Shown one piece after another: positions 22,947 through 30,865 of a stretch of 64,000 bases of DNA. Below the pieces are notes generated by a model. That model did no database searches. It saw nothing but the letters and a program-made list of their open reading frames with translations, and had not been told where the DNA came from. Both the position numbers and the translations under genes were made by a program. The stretch is taken from NCBI GenBank assembly GCA_020637235.1, contig JACJWG010000017.1, forward strand, positions 1 to 64,000. Reading direction: 5' to 3'. The stretch comes from Acidimicrobiaceae bacterium (GTDB lineage Bacteria; Actinomycetota; Acidimicrobiia; Acidimicrobiales; Ilumatobacteraceae). Position 1 is the stretch's first letter. Each line of letters opens with the position of its first letter.

Positions 22947-24509
22947 TCAGGCTGCGGTCGCGAACGAGCGACGAAGATGATCGGCGGCCTCGCGCTGGGC
23001 CAACTCGGCGGCGTCGAGCACGGCGCTCGCGCCGAAGAACTCGTGCATCACACCGTCGAAGTGCCGCCAGCTGGTGGGCACGCCCGCGTGCTCGAGGTGG
23101 CGGGCGAACTCGCGTCCCTGATCGTGCAACGGATCCCGCTCGGCCGTGATGACGAGCGCAGGAGGAAGTCCGTCGAGGTCGTCGGGCCCGAGGTCGAGCA
23201 GGGCCACGCGGTGATCGCGGGCGGCGTCGGGCACACCTTCGAAGGCGTGCATCGCCATCCACGACAGCAGCGGCTTGTCGAGCGGCCGGGCGTCGGCGTG
23301 CTCGGTCATCGACGCCCCGTACGGGGCTGCCGTGGTGAGTGGGTAGACGAGGATCTGGCAGCAGGGGAGTGGCTCGCCACGACGGGCGAGCTCGACGCAG
23401 GTGGCCGCGGCCATGTTGCCACCCACCGATTCGCCGCCGATCGCCAGGCGCGTCGGGTCGCCACCGAGTTCGTCCGCGTGATCGCGCATCCAGCGGTAGG
23501 CGTCGAGCACGTCGTCGTGCGCCGCCGGGAACGGGTGCTCGGGCGCGCGTCGGTACGCCGGCGAGACCACGATCGCCCCCGCCTTGTTCGCGAGGCCACG
23601 GCAGCTCGCGTCGTAGGTGTCGACGTCGTACAGCACCCATCCGCCGCCGTGCACCCACATCAGCATCGGCATCGAGTCCGGGGCGCCGTCGCCACCGACC
23701 ACCGGCCGGTACACACGCACGGTGAGGTCGCCGCCAGGACCGGGGATCGTGAGGTCGTCGACGGTGTCGACCGGTTCGGGCTCGGTGGACCGTCCGGTGT
23801 CGGCGAGCACACGGTGCACGGCGTCGACGAGGGTCGGCTGGGCGCGTGCCTGTTCCGGTTCGAGGATCTCCGCCGGCAGTGGGGTGAGCGACGAGAACGT
23901 GTCGAGCAGGCGCTGAGCCTGTGGGTCGAGACGATGCGATCCGTCGGTGGCGAGTCGCGTGCCGCGGTCGTCGATCGTGTCTCGGGTGGCATCGAGCGCC
24001 TTGGCCGCCAGACCGGCCAGGCGTTGCGTCGTGCCGTGATCGGGCGCGTGTGGGTGCGCGCGGGTGGGCGCCGCTCGCTTCGCCGCCAGGAACGCGCGGC
24101 CGAGGTCCGCCATCGCCGTGGCACCGAGGCGCCGGCGCAGCTCGGGCAGCATCTGGTGCTCCTCCTCCTCCACGTGGGCACGCACGATCGCCGTGAGACG
24201 CGCGAGGCACGTCTCGAACTCGTCGGAGCCGGGTTCCGTACGGTCGATCGACACGAGCAGCTGCTTCATCTGCTGGTGCTCGGCGCGAGCGTGTTCGTCG
24301 TCGGCGGCGAGCCCGGCGTCGCGGAGCGCGGCGTAGACCACCTGCTCCTCACCGGTGGCGTGGAGGGCGAGCTCGAAGCTCACCTGGTCTGCCAAGACGC
24401 GGCGGTCGCCCTCGCCGGCCTCGAGGCGGTCGAGCTGGCGGGCGACGACGGCATGGTCGTCGGCGACGAGCTGGTCGATGTCGCCGGGCAGCGTGGCGTA
24501 GGTGAGCAC
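22947..24509 (-). CDS. Hemerythrin (HHE) domain fused to HSL-family esterase
   Basis: A 520-residue protein joining two normally separate families. Residues 1-130 are a hemerythrin-like four-helix domain with metal-ligand His/Glu in DDHAVVARQLDRLE, ALHATGEEQVVYAAL, HARAEHQQM and AHVEEEEHQMLPEL. Residues about 230-515 are an alpha/beta hydrolase of the hormone-sensitive lipase group: oxyanion WVHGGGW, nucleophile Ser361 in GGESVGG, Asp459 in AERDPL and His489 in VMHEFFG. The enzyme half should hydrolyse short-chain esters; the hemerythrin half could bind O2, NO or iron. The reading frame is continuous with no sign of a frameshift. Confidence 0.88.
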   Translation of the reverse strand: MLTYATLPGDIDQLVADDHAVVARQLDRLEAGEGDRRVLADQVSFELALHATGEEQVVYAALRDAGLAADDEHARAEHQQMKQLLVSIDRTEPGSDEFETCLARLTAIVRAHVEEEEHQMLPELRRRLGATAMADLGRAFLAAKRAAPTRAHPHAPDHGTTQRLAGLAAKALDATRDTIDDRGTRLATDGSHRLDPQAQRLLDTFSSLTPLPAEILEPEQARAQPTLVDAVHRVLADTGRSTEPEPVDTVDDLTIPGPGGDLTVRVYRPVVGGDGAPDSMPMLMWVHGGGWVLYDVDTYDASCRGLANKAGAIVVSPAYRRAPEHPFPAAHDDVLDAYRWMRDHADELGGDPTRLAIGGESVGGNMAAATCVELARRGEPLPCCQILVYPLTTAAPYGASMTEHADARPLDKPLLSWMAMHAFEGVPDAARDHRVALLDLGPDDLDGLPPALVITAERDPLHDQGREFARHLEHAGVPTSWRHFDGVMHEFFGASAVLDAAELAQREAADHLRRSFATAA

Positions 24510-24695
24510 AGGAGGTCCTTTCCGGGCGCGACGGGGCGCCCCGGCAGTGATGGAGCGTCGGTACCCGGCGTGTCACCCGACTCAACCCCCGACGCGCAGC
24601 GACCCGGTGAGCGCCTCGTCCGAGGCGCGCACCGGGCCGCGCGGGGCGAGCCGACCCGACCCGACGTGGGGCGGCCGACTCGGAGTGGTCGTCGA

Positions 24696-24944
24696 TCAGC
24701 TGGCTCGTGTCTCCTCGACCACGTGCGTGCCGTCGGGCGAGACGACGCGCTCGGTCTGCACGTGCCGCCGGCCGAGGCTCATCCACCCCATGCCCTGGAT
24801 CGCGGCGATGAGCAACGACAACGCACCGCCACCCATCAAGATCAGGCCCAACATGTCCAGGTCGGTGTTGTCCGGGTCGCCGGTGATCGCGTATCTCACA
24901 ACCGCACCGCCCACCAACAACAACACACCAAGTGCTGCGAACAT
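24696..24944 (-). CDS. DUF6458-like small membrane protein
   Basis: An 82-residue protein with two membrane helices (ALGVLLLVGGAVVRYAI and MLGLILMGGGALSLLIAAI) and a short Arg/Val-rich cytosolic tail. The size and helix pattern match an actinobacterial DUF6458-like family with no known function. The 186 nt before the esterase-fusion gene holds no gene I can see. Confidence 0.7.
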   Translation of the reverse strand: MFAALGVLLLVGGAVVRYAITGDPDNTDLDMLGLILMGGGALSLLIAAIQGMGWMSLGRRHVQTERVVSPDGTHVVEETRAS

Positions 24945-25013
24945 CTCGTGCTCCTCTCGTTCAGGCGTTCCGCCGTGCGGGTGGTACCCGCCCGTACGGT
25001 GCGGTCACACGCG

Positions 25014-25526
25014 TCAGGCAGCCTTCTTCTTGCGCTTCGACGAACGGCGGGTGGTGGTGGTCGGCGCGGGCTGCCCGGCGGCCTCCTTCGCCTGTGCGAG
25101 CTGCTCACCGAGCGCCTTCCACTCGTCGCGCTCCATCGCGTCCTTCAGCGACGGCATGAGCTCCTTCTCCTCTTCGTCGACATGGTGTTCGATACCGGCC
25201 TGCAGCATCGCGACGGCCGCGCCGAAGCCCGGCTTGTCGGCGAGCTCCTCGAGCTTCGCGAGGCCTTCGCGAGCCAGGCCGTGCTCGATCTCGGCTTCCT
25301 CCTCGTCCTCGGCGCCGACGCGCTCGACGACGAGCGGGTACACCATCTGCTCTTCGAGCTCCATGTGCAACGTGAGCTTGGTGCGTACCTCCTCGATGAG
25401 CCGGCGACGTTCGTCGCCCTCGTCGCTGTCGGCGAGTCGGCCGAGCAGCTGTTCCACCTCGCGGTGGTCGGCTTTCAGGATGCGCAGTGGATCGGTGACG
25501 GTGGTGGTGCTCCGGGTCTGTGCCAT
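25014..25526 (-). CDS. Hemerythrin/HHE cation-binding protein
   Basis: A 170-residue single-domain hemerythrin-like protein: ILKADHREVEQLLGRL, KLTLHMELEEQMVYPLV, EIEHGLAREGLAKL and GIEHHVDEEEKELMPSL give the repeated H...HxxxE ligand pattern. The C-terminus is a Lys/Arg tail (RRSSKRKKKAA) that could bind nucleic acid or membrane. ATG 25526 is chosen; a longer form would reach 25559. Likely diiron; roles in this family include O2/NO sensing and iron storage. A paralogous domain lies in the esterase fusion nearby. Confidence 0.83.
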   Translation of the reverse strand: MAQTRSTTTVTDPLRILKADHREVEQLLGRLADSDEGDERRRLIEEVRTKLTLHMELEEQMVYPLVVERVGAEDEEEAEIEHGLAREGLAKLEELADKPGFGAAVAMLQAGIEHHVDEEEKELMPSLKDAMERDEWKALGEQLAQAKEAAGQPAPTTTTRRSSKRKKKAA

Positions 25527-25555
25527 GGCCGACGGGTACCCAGCCGTTCGGGCCG

Positions 25556-26377
25556 TCAATCACGACCCAGCACGCCGCGCCGGCCCCCGGCGCGCAGCTG
25601 GGCGAAGCCCGGGGTCTCGAACGTGCGACCGTCACGCGTGACGACGAACCCGTGGTGGTCGGGGTGGCGGATCGTCAGCCACGTCAGGCCGTCGACGCCC
25701 ATCGCGTAGACGGCGGTGGCGTACGCGTCGACGTCGCCGAGGTCGGTGCCGACGATCGTGACGCTGGCCAGGTCGGTGGTGGGCTCACCGGTGGTGGGAT
25801 CGATGATGTGTGCACCGCGTTCGTACGAGCCGGAGGTGGCCACGGCAGCGTGCCCCGACACCTCGATGACCGCCGCAGTCTGGGAGGGGTCGTCCGGGTG
25901 ACGGATGCCGACCCGCCACGGCTCGCCGGCCGAAGCCTCGCCCCGCACGACCAGATCGCCGCCGCCGTTGATGCAGAAGTGGTGTGCGCCGTGCCGTTCG
26001 AGGATCTCGGCGGCCCGCTCGAGCGACCAGCCCTTCACCAGCCCGGACGGATCGAGGTGACTGCCGTTGGGCGCCGGGACGGCGAGCACGTCGAACACGC
26101 CGCCGGTGTCGTCGTGCAACTCCTCGCACCGGCGCAGCACGCCGAGTACCTCGTCGGGCATCTCGTCGAGAGTGAGCTCGCCGAGGCCGAGCCGACTGAC
26201 CGGGGTGTCGAGCCGGTGGGTGCTGAAGGTGGCGTCCACGTGGTGGAGCCAGCTGACCGCCTCGTCGATCGCTGCGGTCGATCCGTGATCGCGGACATCG
26301 AGCGACACCGCCATGCCCATCACGTGCTCGACGTGGTGGTTCGGCAGGTGCCCGACGGGTGGGGCGGTGCGTTCCAT
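25556..26377 (-). CDS. apbE: FAD:protein FMN transferase
   Basis: A 273-residue ApbE-type enzyme that attaches FMN covalently to Thr/Ser of target proteins using FAD. HVEHVMGMAVSLDVR opens the fold. VDATFSTHRLDTPVSRL, DPSGLVKGWSLERAAEIL, INGGGDLVVRG and the metal-binding DAYATAVYAMG are family hallmarks. It has no clear signal peptide, so it may act inside or be exported otherwise. Its target is almost certainly the FMN-binding protein 4 nt upstream in the same operon. Confidence 0.92.
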   Translation of the reverse strand: MERTAPPVGHLPNHHVEHVMGMAVSLDVRDHGSTAAIDEAVSWLHHVDATFSTHRLDTPVSRLGLGELTLDEMPDEVLGVLRRCEELHDDTGGVFDVLAVPAPNGSHLDPSGLVKGWSLERAAEILERHGAHHFCINGGGDLVVRGEASAGEPWRVGIRHPDDPSQTAAVIEVSGHAAVATSGSYERGAHIIDPTTGEPTTDLASVTIVGTDLGDVDAYATAVYAMGVDGLTWLTIRHPDHHGFVVTRDGRTFETPGFAQLRAGGRRGVLGRD

Positions 26378-26381
26378 CGGG

Positions 26382-27221
26382 TCAGCCCGCCGTCGCAGCC
26401 GCTCGCGCCGCGTCGATCGCCGACTGGAGCGAGATCCGGTAGCTGTCGCTCGTGTAGGTGGCGCCGGAGACCGTGTCCACGTCGGCGCTCTGCGACTGCA
26501 GCGCCGACTCGATGAGTGCCGGGAGTGCACGCTGGTTGATCTGCACGCTCTTGCGATCGTCGTCGGGGTACTGCACGACGTCGACCGAGGTGATCGAGCC
26601 GTCGGTGACGGTGATCTGCACCTGGACGGGACCCCACTTGTTGCGGTCGGTGTCGCCGGTGTACGTCCCGTCGGCCAGTGCGGACGCCGACGTCGCCGCG
26701 ACGGCCGTGTCGGCGGTCGTCGCGGCGGCCGTGTCGGTCGCGGCGGTCGGCTCGGTGGCGGCGGTGGTGGTGGCGGTGGTGGCGGTGGTGGCGGTGGTGG
26801 CGGTGGTGGCGGTGGAGTTCGCCGTCGTCGAGCCGGACGTGCTGCCCGAGATGGTGAGCGAGGCGCCCTCCGCGGCCGCGGCGACGGTGTCGAGATGCTG
26901 CAGGTAGGCGGCCATGCCGACGGTGGTGGCCAGGCTGAGGGCGAGCGCGGACGCCCGGGCGTTGCCGGCCGGGTGCGGCCGGCGACCGCCACCGGCCCGG
27001 CTTCCGGCGGTGCGGGAGGTCGGGGGCGCCTCGGGAGGCCTGGTGGCCGCCCGCCGGGCGGCGAGCCGGGCGAGGCGCTCGTCGGCCGTCGCCGTCGGCC
27101 GGCGCAGGAGTGGGTCGACCGGGGCGGGCCACGGTGAGGTGACGTGCGGGTCGCGCCCGTCGCGCTCGTCGTGCAGCCGGCCCGGGTCGGGGTCGGGCAG
27201 TCGGGGTGAGGGGGTGTGCAT
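26382..27221 (-). CDS. Membrane-anchored FMN-binding (flavinylated) protein
   Basis: A 279-residue protein: cytosolic Pro/Arg-rich N-terminus (1-88), a single helix (ASALALSLATTVGMAAYL), a Thr/Ala linker with runs of TATTATT, and a C-terminal FMN_bind domain (about 185-275). SGATYTS holds the Thr that ApbE flavinylates in Rnf/Nqr-type domains. It should carry FMN on the outer face and pass electrons from the heme-b membrane protein upstream in the operon to an unknown acceptor. The 26758-26812 trinucleotide repeats encode the linker. Confidence 0.87.
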   Translation of the reverse strand: MHTPSPRLPDPDPGRLHDERDGRDPHVTSPWPAPVDPLLRRPTATADERLARLAARRAATRPPEAPPTSRTAGSRAGGGRRPHPAGNARASALALSLATTVGMAAYLQHLDTVAAAAEGASLTISGSTSGSTTANSTATTATTATTATTATTTAATEPTAATDTAAATTADTAVAATSASALADGTYTGDTDRNKWGPVQVQITVTDGSITSVDVVQYPDDDRKSVQINQRALPALIESALQSQSADVDTVSGATYTSDSYRISLQSAIDAARAAATAG

Positions 27222-27260
27222 GGTGGACTCCGGTGTGATGCGTGCGTGGGTGGGGAGCGT

Positions 27261-27881
27261 TCAGCGGCCGGCGCCGACGAGGACGCGCTCGTCGCCGCTC
27301 GCGTGCTCGGCGACCTCCGTCGGGCGGCGCATCGCCGGCTCGGGACGGCGGCGCCGGACGATCCCGAGCAGCCGCAGTGCGAGGGGGTAGGTGCCGATCG
27401 CGACCAGGGCCAGCGTGAGCAGCGTGTACCAGGTGGCGCCGACGTCGCTGCCGAGCTGCAGGGCGTGCACACCGGCGGCCACGGCGGCCGGCAACGACAG
27501 GGCGTGCAGCGCGTGCCAGGTGCGCCGGCGCAGGCGGCGCTTCGGCCACGAGGTGGTGACGACCAGCGCCACGCCGTAGGCGGCCAGCGCACCGAGCGTG
27601 TAGGCGGTGGTCGACGACGAGGCGGCGCCCGGGACGAACACCTCCGTCAGCCCGACGCCGAGGTCGGCCCCGTAGGCGGTGACGAGGTGGAGGCCGGTGA
27701 AGGCCAGGGCGTAGCCACCGAGGCCGCGGTGCAGATCCATCCACCAGGCCGGACGCCGGCGAGTGCCGGTGTTGCGTCCGGAGAACATCAGGCCGTCGGC
27801 GACGGTGGCCACGATCAGCACGAGTGCGACGACGCCGGACGAGCGGGTGAGGAACCACATCAGATCGGTCATGGGCGACAT
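27261..27881 (-). CDS. Ferric-reductase-like heme-b membrane protein
   Basis: A 206-residue protein with five to six helices of the ferric reductase-like transmembrane family. DLHRGLGGYALAFTGLHLVTAYG and TWHALHALSLPAAVAAGVHALQLG each place His residues one helix turn apart for two hemes b. ATG 27881 is used; ATG 27872 would omit three residues. It lies first in an operon with FMN-binding and ApbE genes, so it probably moves electrons across the membrane to the flavin domain. Confidence 0.82.
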   Translation of the reverse strand: MSPMTDLMWFLTRSSGVVALVLIVATVADGLMFSGRNTGTRRRPAWWMDLHRGLGGYALAFTGLHLVTAYGADLGVGLTEVFVPGAASSSTTAYTLGALAAYGVALVVTTSWPKRRLRRRTWHALHALSLPAAVAAGVHALQLGSDVGATWYTLLTLALVAIGTYPLALRLLGIVRRRRPEPAMRRPTEVAEHASGDERVLVGAGR

Positions 27882-27999
27882 CACACCGCGGTCGTGCTGG
27901 AGACGGCGTCGGTCCGGGTGAGAGATGCGTGAGAGCGCCCGGCATCGGTAACGTCGCCGTCGGGCGGCTCCGGACCGCTCGCACGAGGGAGAAGCAGCC

Positions 28000-29481
28000 A
28001 TGAAGGTCGACCGCCTGCCGCCGGTGACGGTGTCGCTCCAGCCCAACGAGCACCCGTACATGAACGGGGCGTGGACCCCGCTGCACGAGGAGGTCGACGC
28101 GTTCGACCTCGACGTGATCGAGGGGACGATCCCGACCGACATCGACGGTGTGTACGTGCGCAACACCGAGAACCCGGTGCACCAGCCGCTCGGCCGGTAC
28201 CACCCCTTCGACGGCGATGGGATGCTGCACCAGATCAGCTTCCGCGACGGTCGTGCCGACTACCGCAACCGGTTCGTGCGCACCCGCTGCTTCCAGGCCG
28301 AGCAAGAGGCTGGTCGGGCACTGTGGGGTGGTCTCGCCGACGGTCCCGGCGTGTCGGCCCGGCCGGGGTTCGGTGCGCACGGCGGGTTGAAGGACTCGTC
28401 GTCGACCGACGTGGTGGTGCACGGCGGCCGCGTGGTGAGCACCTTCTACCAGTGCGGCGAGGCATACTGGCTCGACCCGGAGACCCTCGATGCCGGTGGG
28501 GTGGCGAGTTGGGGACCGCTCGACGGCGTCTCGGCGCACACCAAGGTCGACGAGGCCACGGGCGAGCTGCTCTTCTTCAACTACTCGGTGCACGCGCCGT
28601 TCATGCACTACGGCGTGGTCGATCGCACCGGCCGGCTCGTGCACTACGAACCGATCGAGCTGCCCGGCCCTCGGCTGCCGCACGACATGGCGTTCAGCGC
28701 ACGCTGGTCGATCCTGAACGATCTCCCCGTGTTCTGGGACGCCGACCTGCTGGCCAAGGACATCCACGCGGCACGCCTGCACGACGGGGTGCCCTCCCGG
28801 TTCGGGTTGCTGCCGCGCTACGGCACGAACGCCGACGTCCGGTGGTTCGAGGCCGACCCGACGTACGTGCTGCACTTCCTCAACGCATACGAGGAGGGCG
28901 ACGAGGTCGTGCTCGACGGGTACTTCCAGGAGGACCCACAGCCCGCGCCGCTCGAGGGTGCGCCGCGTGGCATGGGTCAGCTGATGGCGTACGTCGACGA
29001 GCACTCGTTCAAGCCGAAGTTGCACCGCTGGCGGTTCGACCTGCGCACCGGCCGCACGCACGAGGAACACCTCGACGACCGGATCCTCGAGTTCGGCATG
29101 TTCAACCAGCGCTACGCCGGTCGGCCCTACCGGTACGCGTACTCGACCACCACCAAGCCCGGCTGGTTCCTCTTCAACGGCTTCGTGAAGCACGACCTGC
29201 ACACCGGCGAGTCGTGGTCGGTGCAGCTGCCGGAGGGACGGTTCGCGAGCGAGGCGCCGTTCGTGCCTCGCGTCGGCGCCACTGCGGAGGACGACGGCTA
29301 CCTCGTGAGCTTCGTGATCGACGAGGATGCCGGCACCAGCGAGTGCATCCTGATCGACTGCCGCCGCTTCGAAGAGGGACCCGTGGTGCGCATCGCCCTG
29401 CCGCACAAGATCAGCTCGGGCACCCACAGCGTGTGGGCCGACCGGGCCTTCATCCGCGACGGGGTGCTGCCCCGCCCCTGA
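28000..29481 (+). CDS. Carotenoid cleavage oxygenase family protein
   Basis: A 493-residue Fe(II) dioxygenase with a seven-bladed propeller. Candidate iron-binding His are in VSAHTKVDEATGELLFF, GPRLPHDMAFS, TYVLHFLNAYEEGD and SSGTHSVWADR near the C-terminus, as in CCO/lignostilbene dioxygenases. DIDGVYVRNTENP and RYHPFDGDGMLH are the N-terminal signatures. It would cleave a carotenoid, apocarotenoid or stilbene double bond. A GGGAG ribosome site precedes ATG 28000. It is divergent from the flavinylation operon and monocistronic. Confidence 0.9.
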   Translation: MKVDRLPPVTVSLQPNEHPYMNGAWTPLHEEVDAFDLDVIEGTIPTDIDGVYVRNTENPVHQPLGRYHPFDGDGMLHQISFRDGRADYRNRFVRTRCFQAEQEAGRALWGGLADGPGVSARPGFGAHGGLKDSSSTDVVVHGGRVVSTFYQCGEAYWLDPETLDAGGVASWGPLDGVSAHTKVDEATGELLFFNYSVHAPFMHYGVVDRTGRLVHYEPIELPGPRLPHDMAFSARWSILNDLPVFWDADLLAKDIHAARLHDGVPSRFGLLPRYGTNADVRWFEADPTYVLHFLNAYEEGDEVVLDGYFQEDPQPAPLEGAPRGMGQLMAYVDEHSFKPKLHRWRFDLRTGRTHEEHLDDRILEFGMFNQRYAGRPYRYAYSTTTKPGWFLFNGFVKHDLHTGESWSVQLPEGRFASEAPFVPRVGATAEDDGYLVSFVIDEDAGTSECILIDCRRFEEGPVVRIALPHKISSGTHSVWADRAFIRDGVLPRP

Positions 29482-29519
29482 GCCCCGAGCCCGGCCGGAC
29501 TCGGCGGATCGGCCGCCTG

Positions 29520-29981
29520 TCAGGGCATCACGAGCTCCCAGACGGTCAGTCGAACCGCCGGCGCCTCGTCGGGTGCGCTCACCCGGATCCGACACGTGAA
29601 GATCCGCTGGTTCAACCATCCGTGGGCGCCGAGCGGTGCTTCGAACACGGGCGAGGTGAGGGCGTACCCGTTCGGGTGCTCGCCGTCGGGATCTCGCCAC
29701 AGCCCTTCGTTGTGCACCCGGATCGCAGTCCCGTCGTCGGTCTGCATGAAGTAGTCGGCCTCGATCACGTACCACCCGTCGGCGCGCAACAGTTGCCAAT
29801 CGGCGCCACCCGGCACGATCGAGCCACGCAGCCGCGGTCCGGCGAAGCTGCCGCCGACGATCGGCACGCGGATGCGAGTGCCGAGAGGTGAGCTGCCGTG
29901 CACGATCTCGGGCTCCAACAGGACGTGGGCGTCGTAGGCGTGCACCAGCGAGGGTGTGGGAGAGACCGGATCGTCGAGCAC
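29520..29981 (-). CDS. DUF3237 protein
   Basis: A 153-residue protein matching DUF3237: LGTRIRVPIVGGSFAGPRLRGSIVPGGADW, ADGWYVIEADYFMQTDDGTAIRV and a C-terminal YxL..VWEL-like strand. The family forms a small beta barrel of unknown function, sometimes near aromatic degradation genes. I chose GTG 29981 because TACGCT (29988-29993) lies 6 nt upstream and the length then fits the family; an ATG at 30059 is also in frame. Confidence 0.78.
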   Translation of the reverse strand: MLDDPVSPTPSLVHAYDAHVLLEPEIVHGSSPLGTRIRVPIVGGSFAGPRLRGSIVPGGADWQLLRADGWYVIEADYFMQTDDGTAIRVHNEGLWRDPDGEHPNGYALTSPVFEAPLGAHGWLNQRIFTCRIRVSAPDEAPAVRLTVWELVMP

Positions 29982-30067
29982 CAGCGCAGCGTAGGACAGC
30001 GCCCGGGCGCACCGATTCACGGTACGAGCGTTCCGGGCACCTCGGTCGGCGTCTAGCATCGGCGTCC

Positions 30068-30844
30068 GTGTCGATCACCGATTTCGCGATGGGGTGGTTC
30101 TCGCTCGCCGGCAAGAACGCGCTCGTCACCGGTGGCAACACCGGACTCGGCCAGGCCTTCGCCCTCGCGCTCGCCGCCGGTGGCGCGAACGTGTTCGTCC
30201 CCAGCCTCGCCGACGACGACGGCACCACCCGATCGCTGATCGAGGCGCACGGTGTGCGGTACGAGTTCGTCGAGGCCGACATCACCGCTGCGGGGGTCCC
30301 CGCGTCGGTGGTGCAGGGGTGTGTCGATCGCCTCGGATCGATCGACGTGCTCGTCAACTCGGCCGGCATCTGTCCGCTGGCCGAGGTGCTCGACTTCGGG
30401 CGCGAGCAGTGGGACCCCACCGTCGCGATCAACTTGACGGCGGCGTTCGAGATGAGTCACGAGGCGGCGAGGCACATGATCCCGCAGCGCAGCGGGAAGA
30501 TCATCAACATCTGCTCGATGTTCTCGTTCCTGGGTGGGCGGTGGTCGCCGGCGTACGCGGCCACCAAGCACGGCATCGCCGGCTTCACCAAGGCCTATGC
30601 CGACGAGCTCGCCGGGTACGGCATCCAGGTGAACGGCATCGCGCCCGGCTACTACGCCACAGCGATCACGGCGGCCACCCGCAGCGACCCGGCGCGCAAC
30701 CAGGCCGTGCTCGATCACATCCCCGCCGATCGCTGGGGTGAGCCGGTCGATCTGATGGGCGCCACCGTGTTCCTGGCCAGCCGCGCGTCCGACTACGTGA
30801 ACGGCCACATCCTCGCCGTCGACGGCGGATACCTGGTGCGCTGA
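30068..30844 (+). CDS. Short-chain dehydrogenase/reductase
   Basis: A 258-residue classical SDR: cofactor motif TGGNTGLG (about 20-27), NSAG, catalytic Ser in ICSMFSF, and YAATK (Tyr/Lys). The C-terminus PSDYVNGHILAVDGGYL-like ending (SDYVNGHILAVDGG) is typical of sugar or polyol dehydrogenases such as gluconate 5-dehydrogenase. GTG 30068 lies 8 nt after TAGCAT (30054-30059). ATG 30089 is possible. It heads an operon with an FGGY kinase and an FAD oxidase, so a polyol or sugar-acid substrate is likely. Confidence 0.88.
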   Translation: MSITDFAMGWFSLAGKNALVTGGNTGLGQAFALALAAGGANVFVPSLADDDGTTRSLIEAHGVRYEFVEADITAAGVPASVVQGCVDRLGSIDVLVNSAGICPLAEVLDFGREQWDPTVAINLTAAFEMSHEAARHMIPQRSGKIINICSMFSFLGGRWSPAYAATKHGIAGFTKAYADELAGYGIQVNGIAPGYYATAITAATRSDPARNQAVLDHIPADRWGEPVDLMGATVFLASRASDYVNGHILAVDGGYLVR

Positions 30845-30865
30845 GCGTCGGGATCGGGTGACGAG

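Noticed and set aside
29982..30059. N-terminal extension of the DUF3237 protein from ATG 30059
   Set aside because: The extra 26 residues have no family match, and a TACGCT box sits 6 nt before GTG 29981.
26320..30432. A very long open frame (about 1,370 codons) on the minus strand
   Set aside because: It runs antisense to or out of frame with the clear carotenoid oxygenase, SDR and flavinylation genes, and its translation is Arg/His/Pro-rich with no domain. High GC content makes such shadow frames common here.
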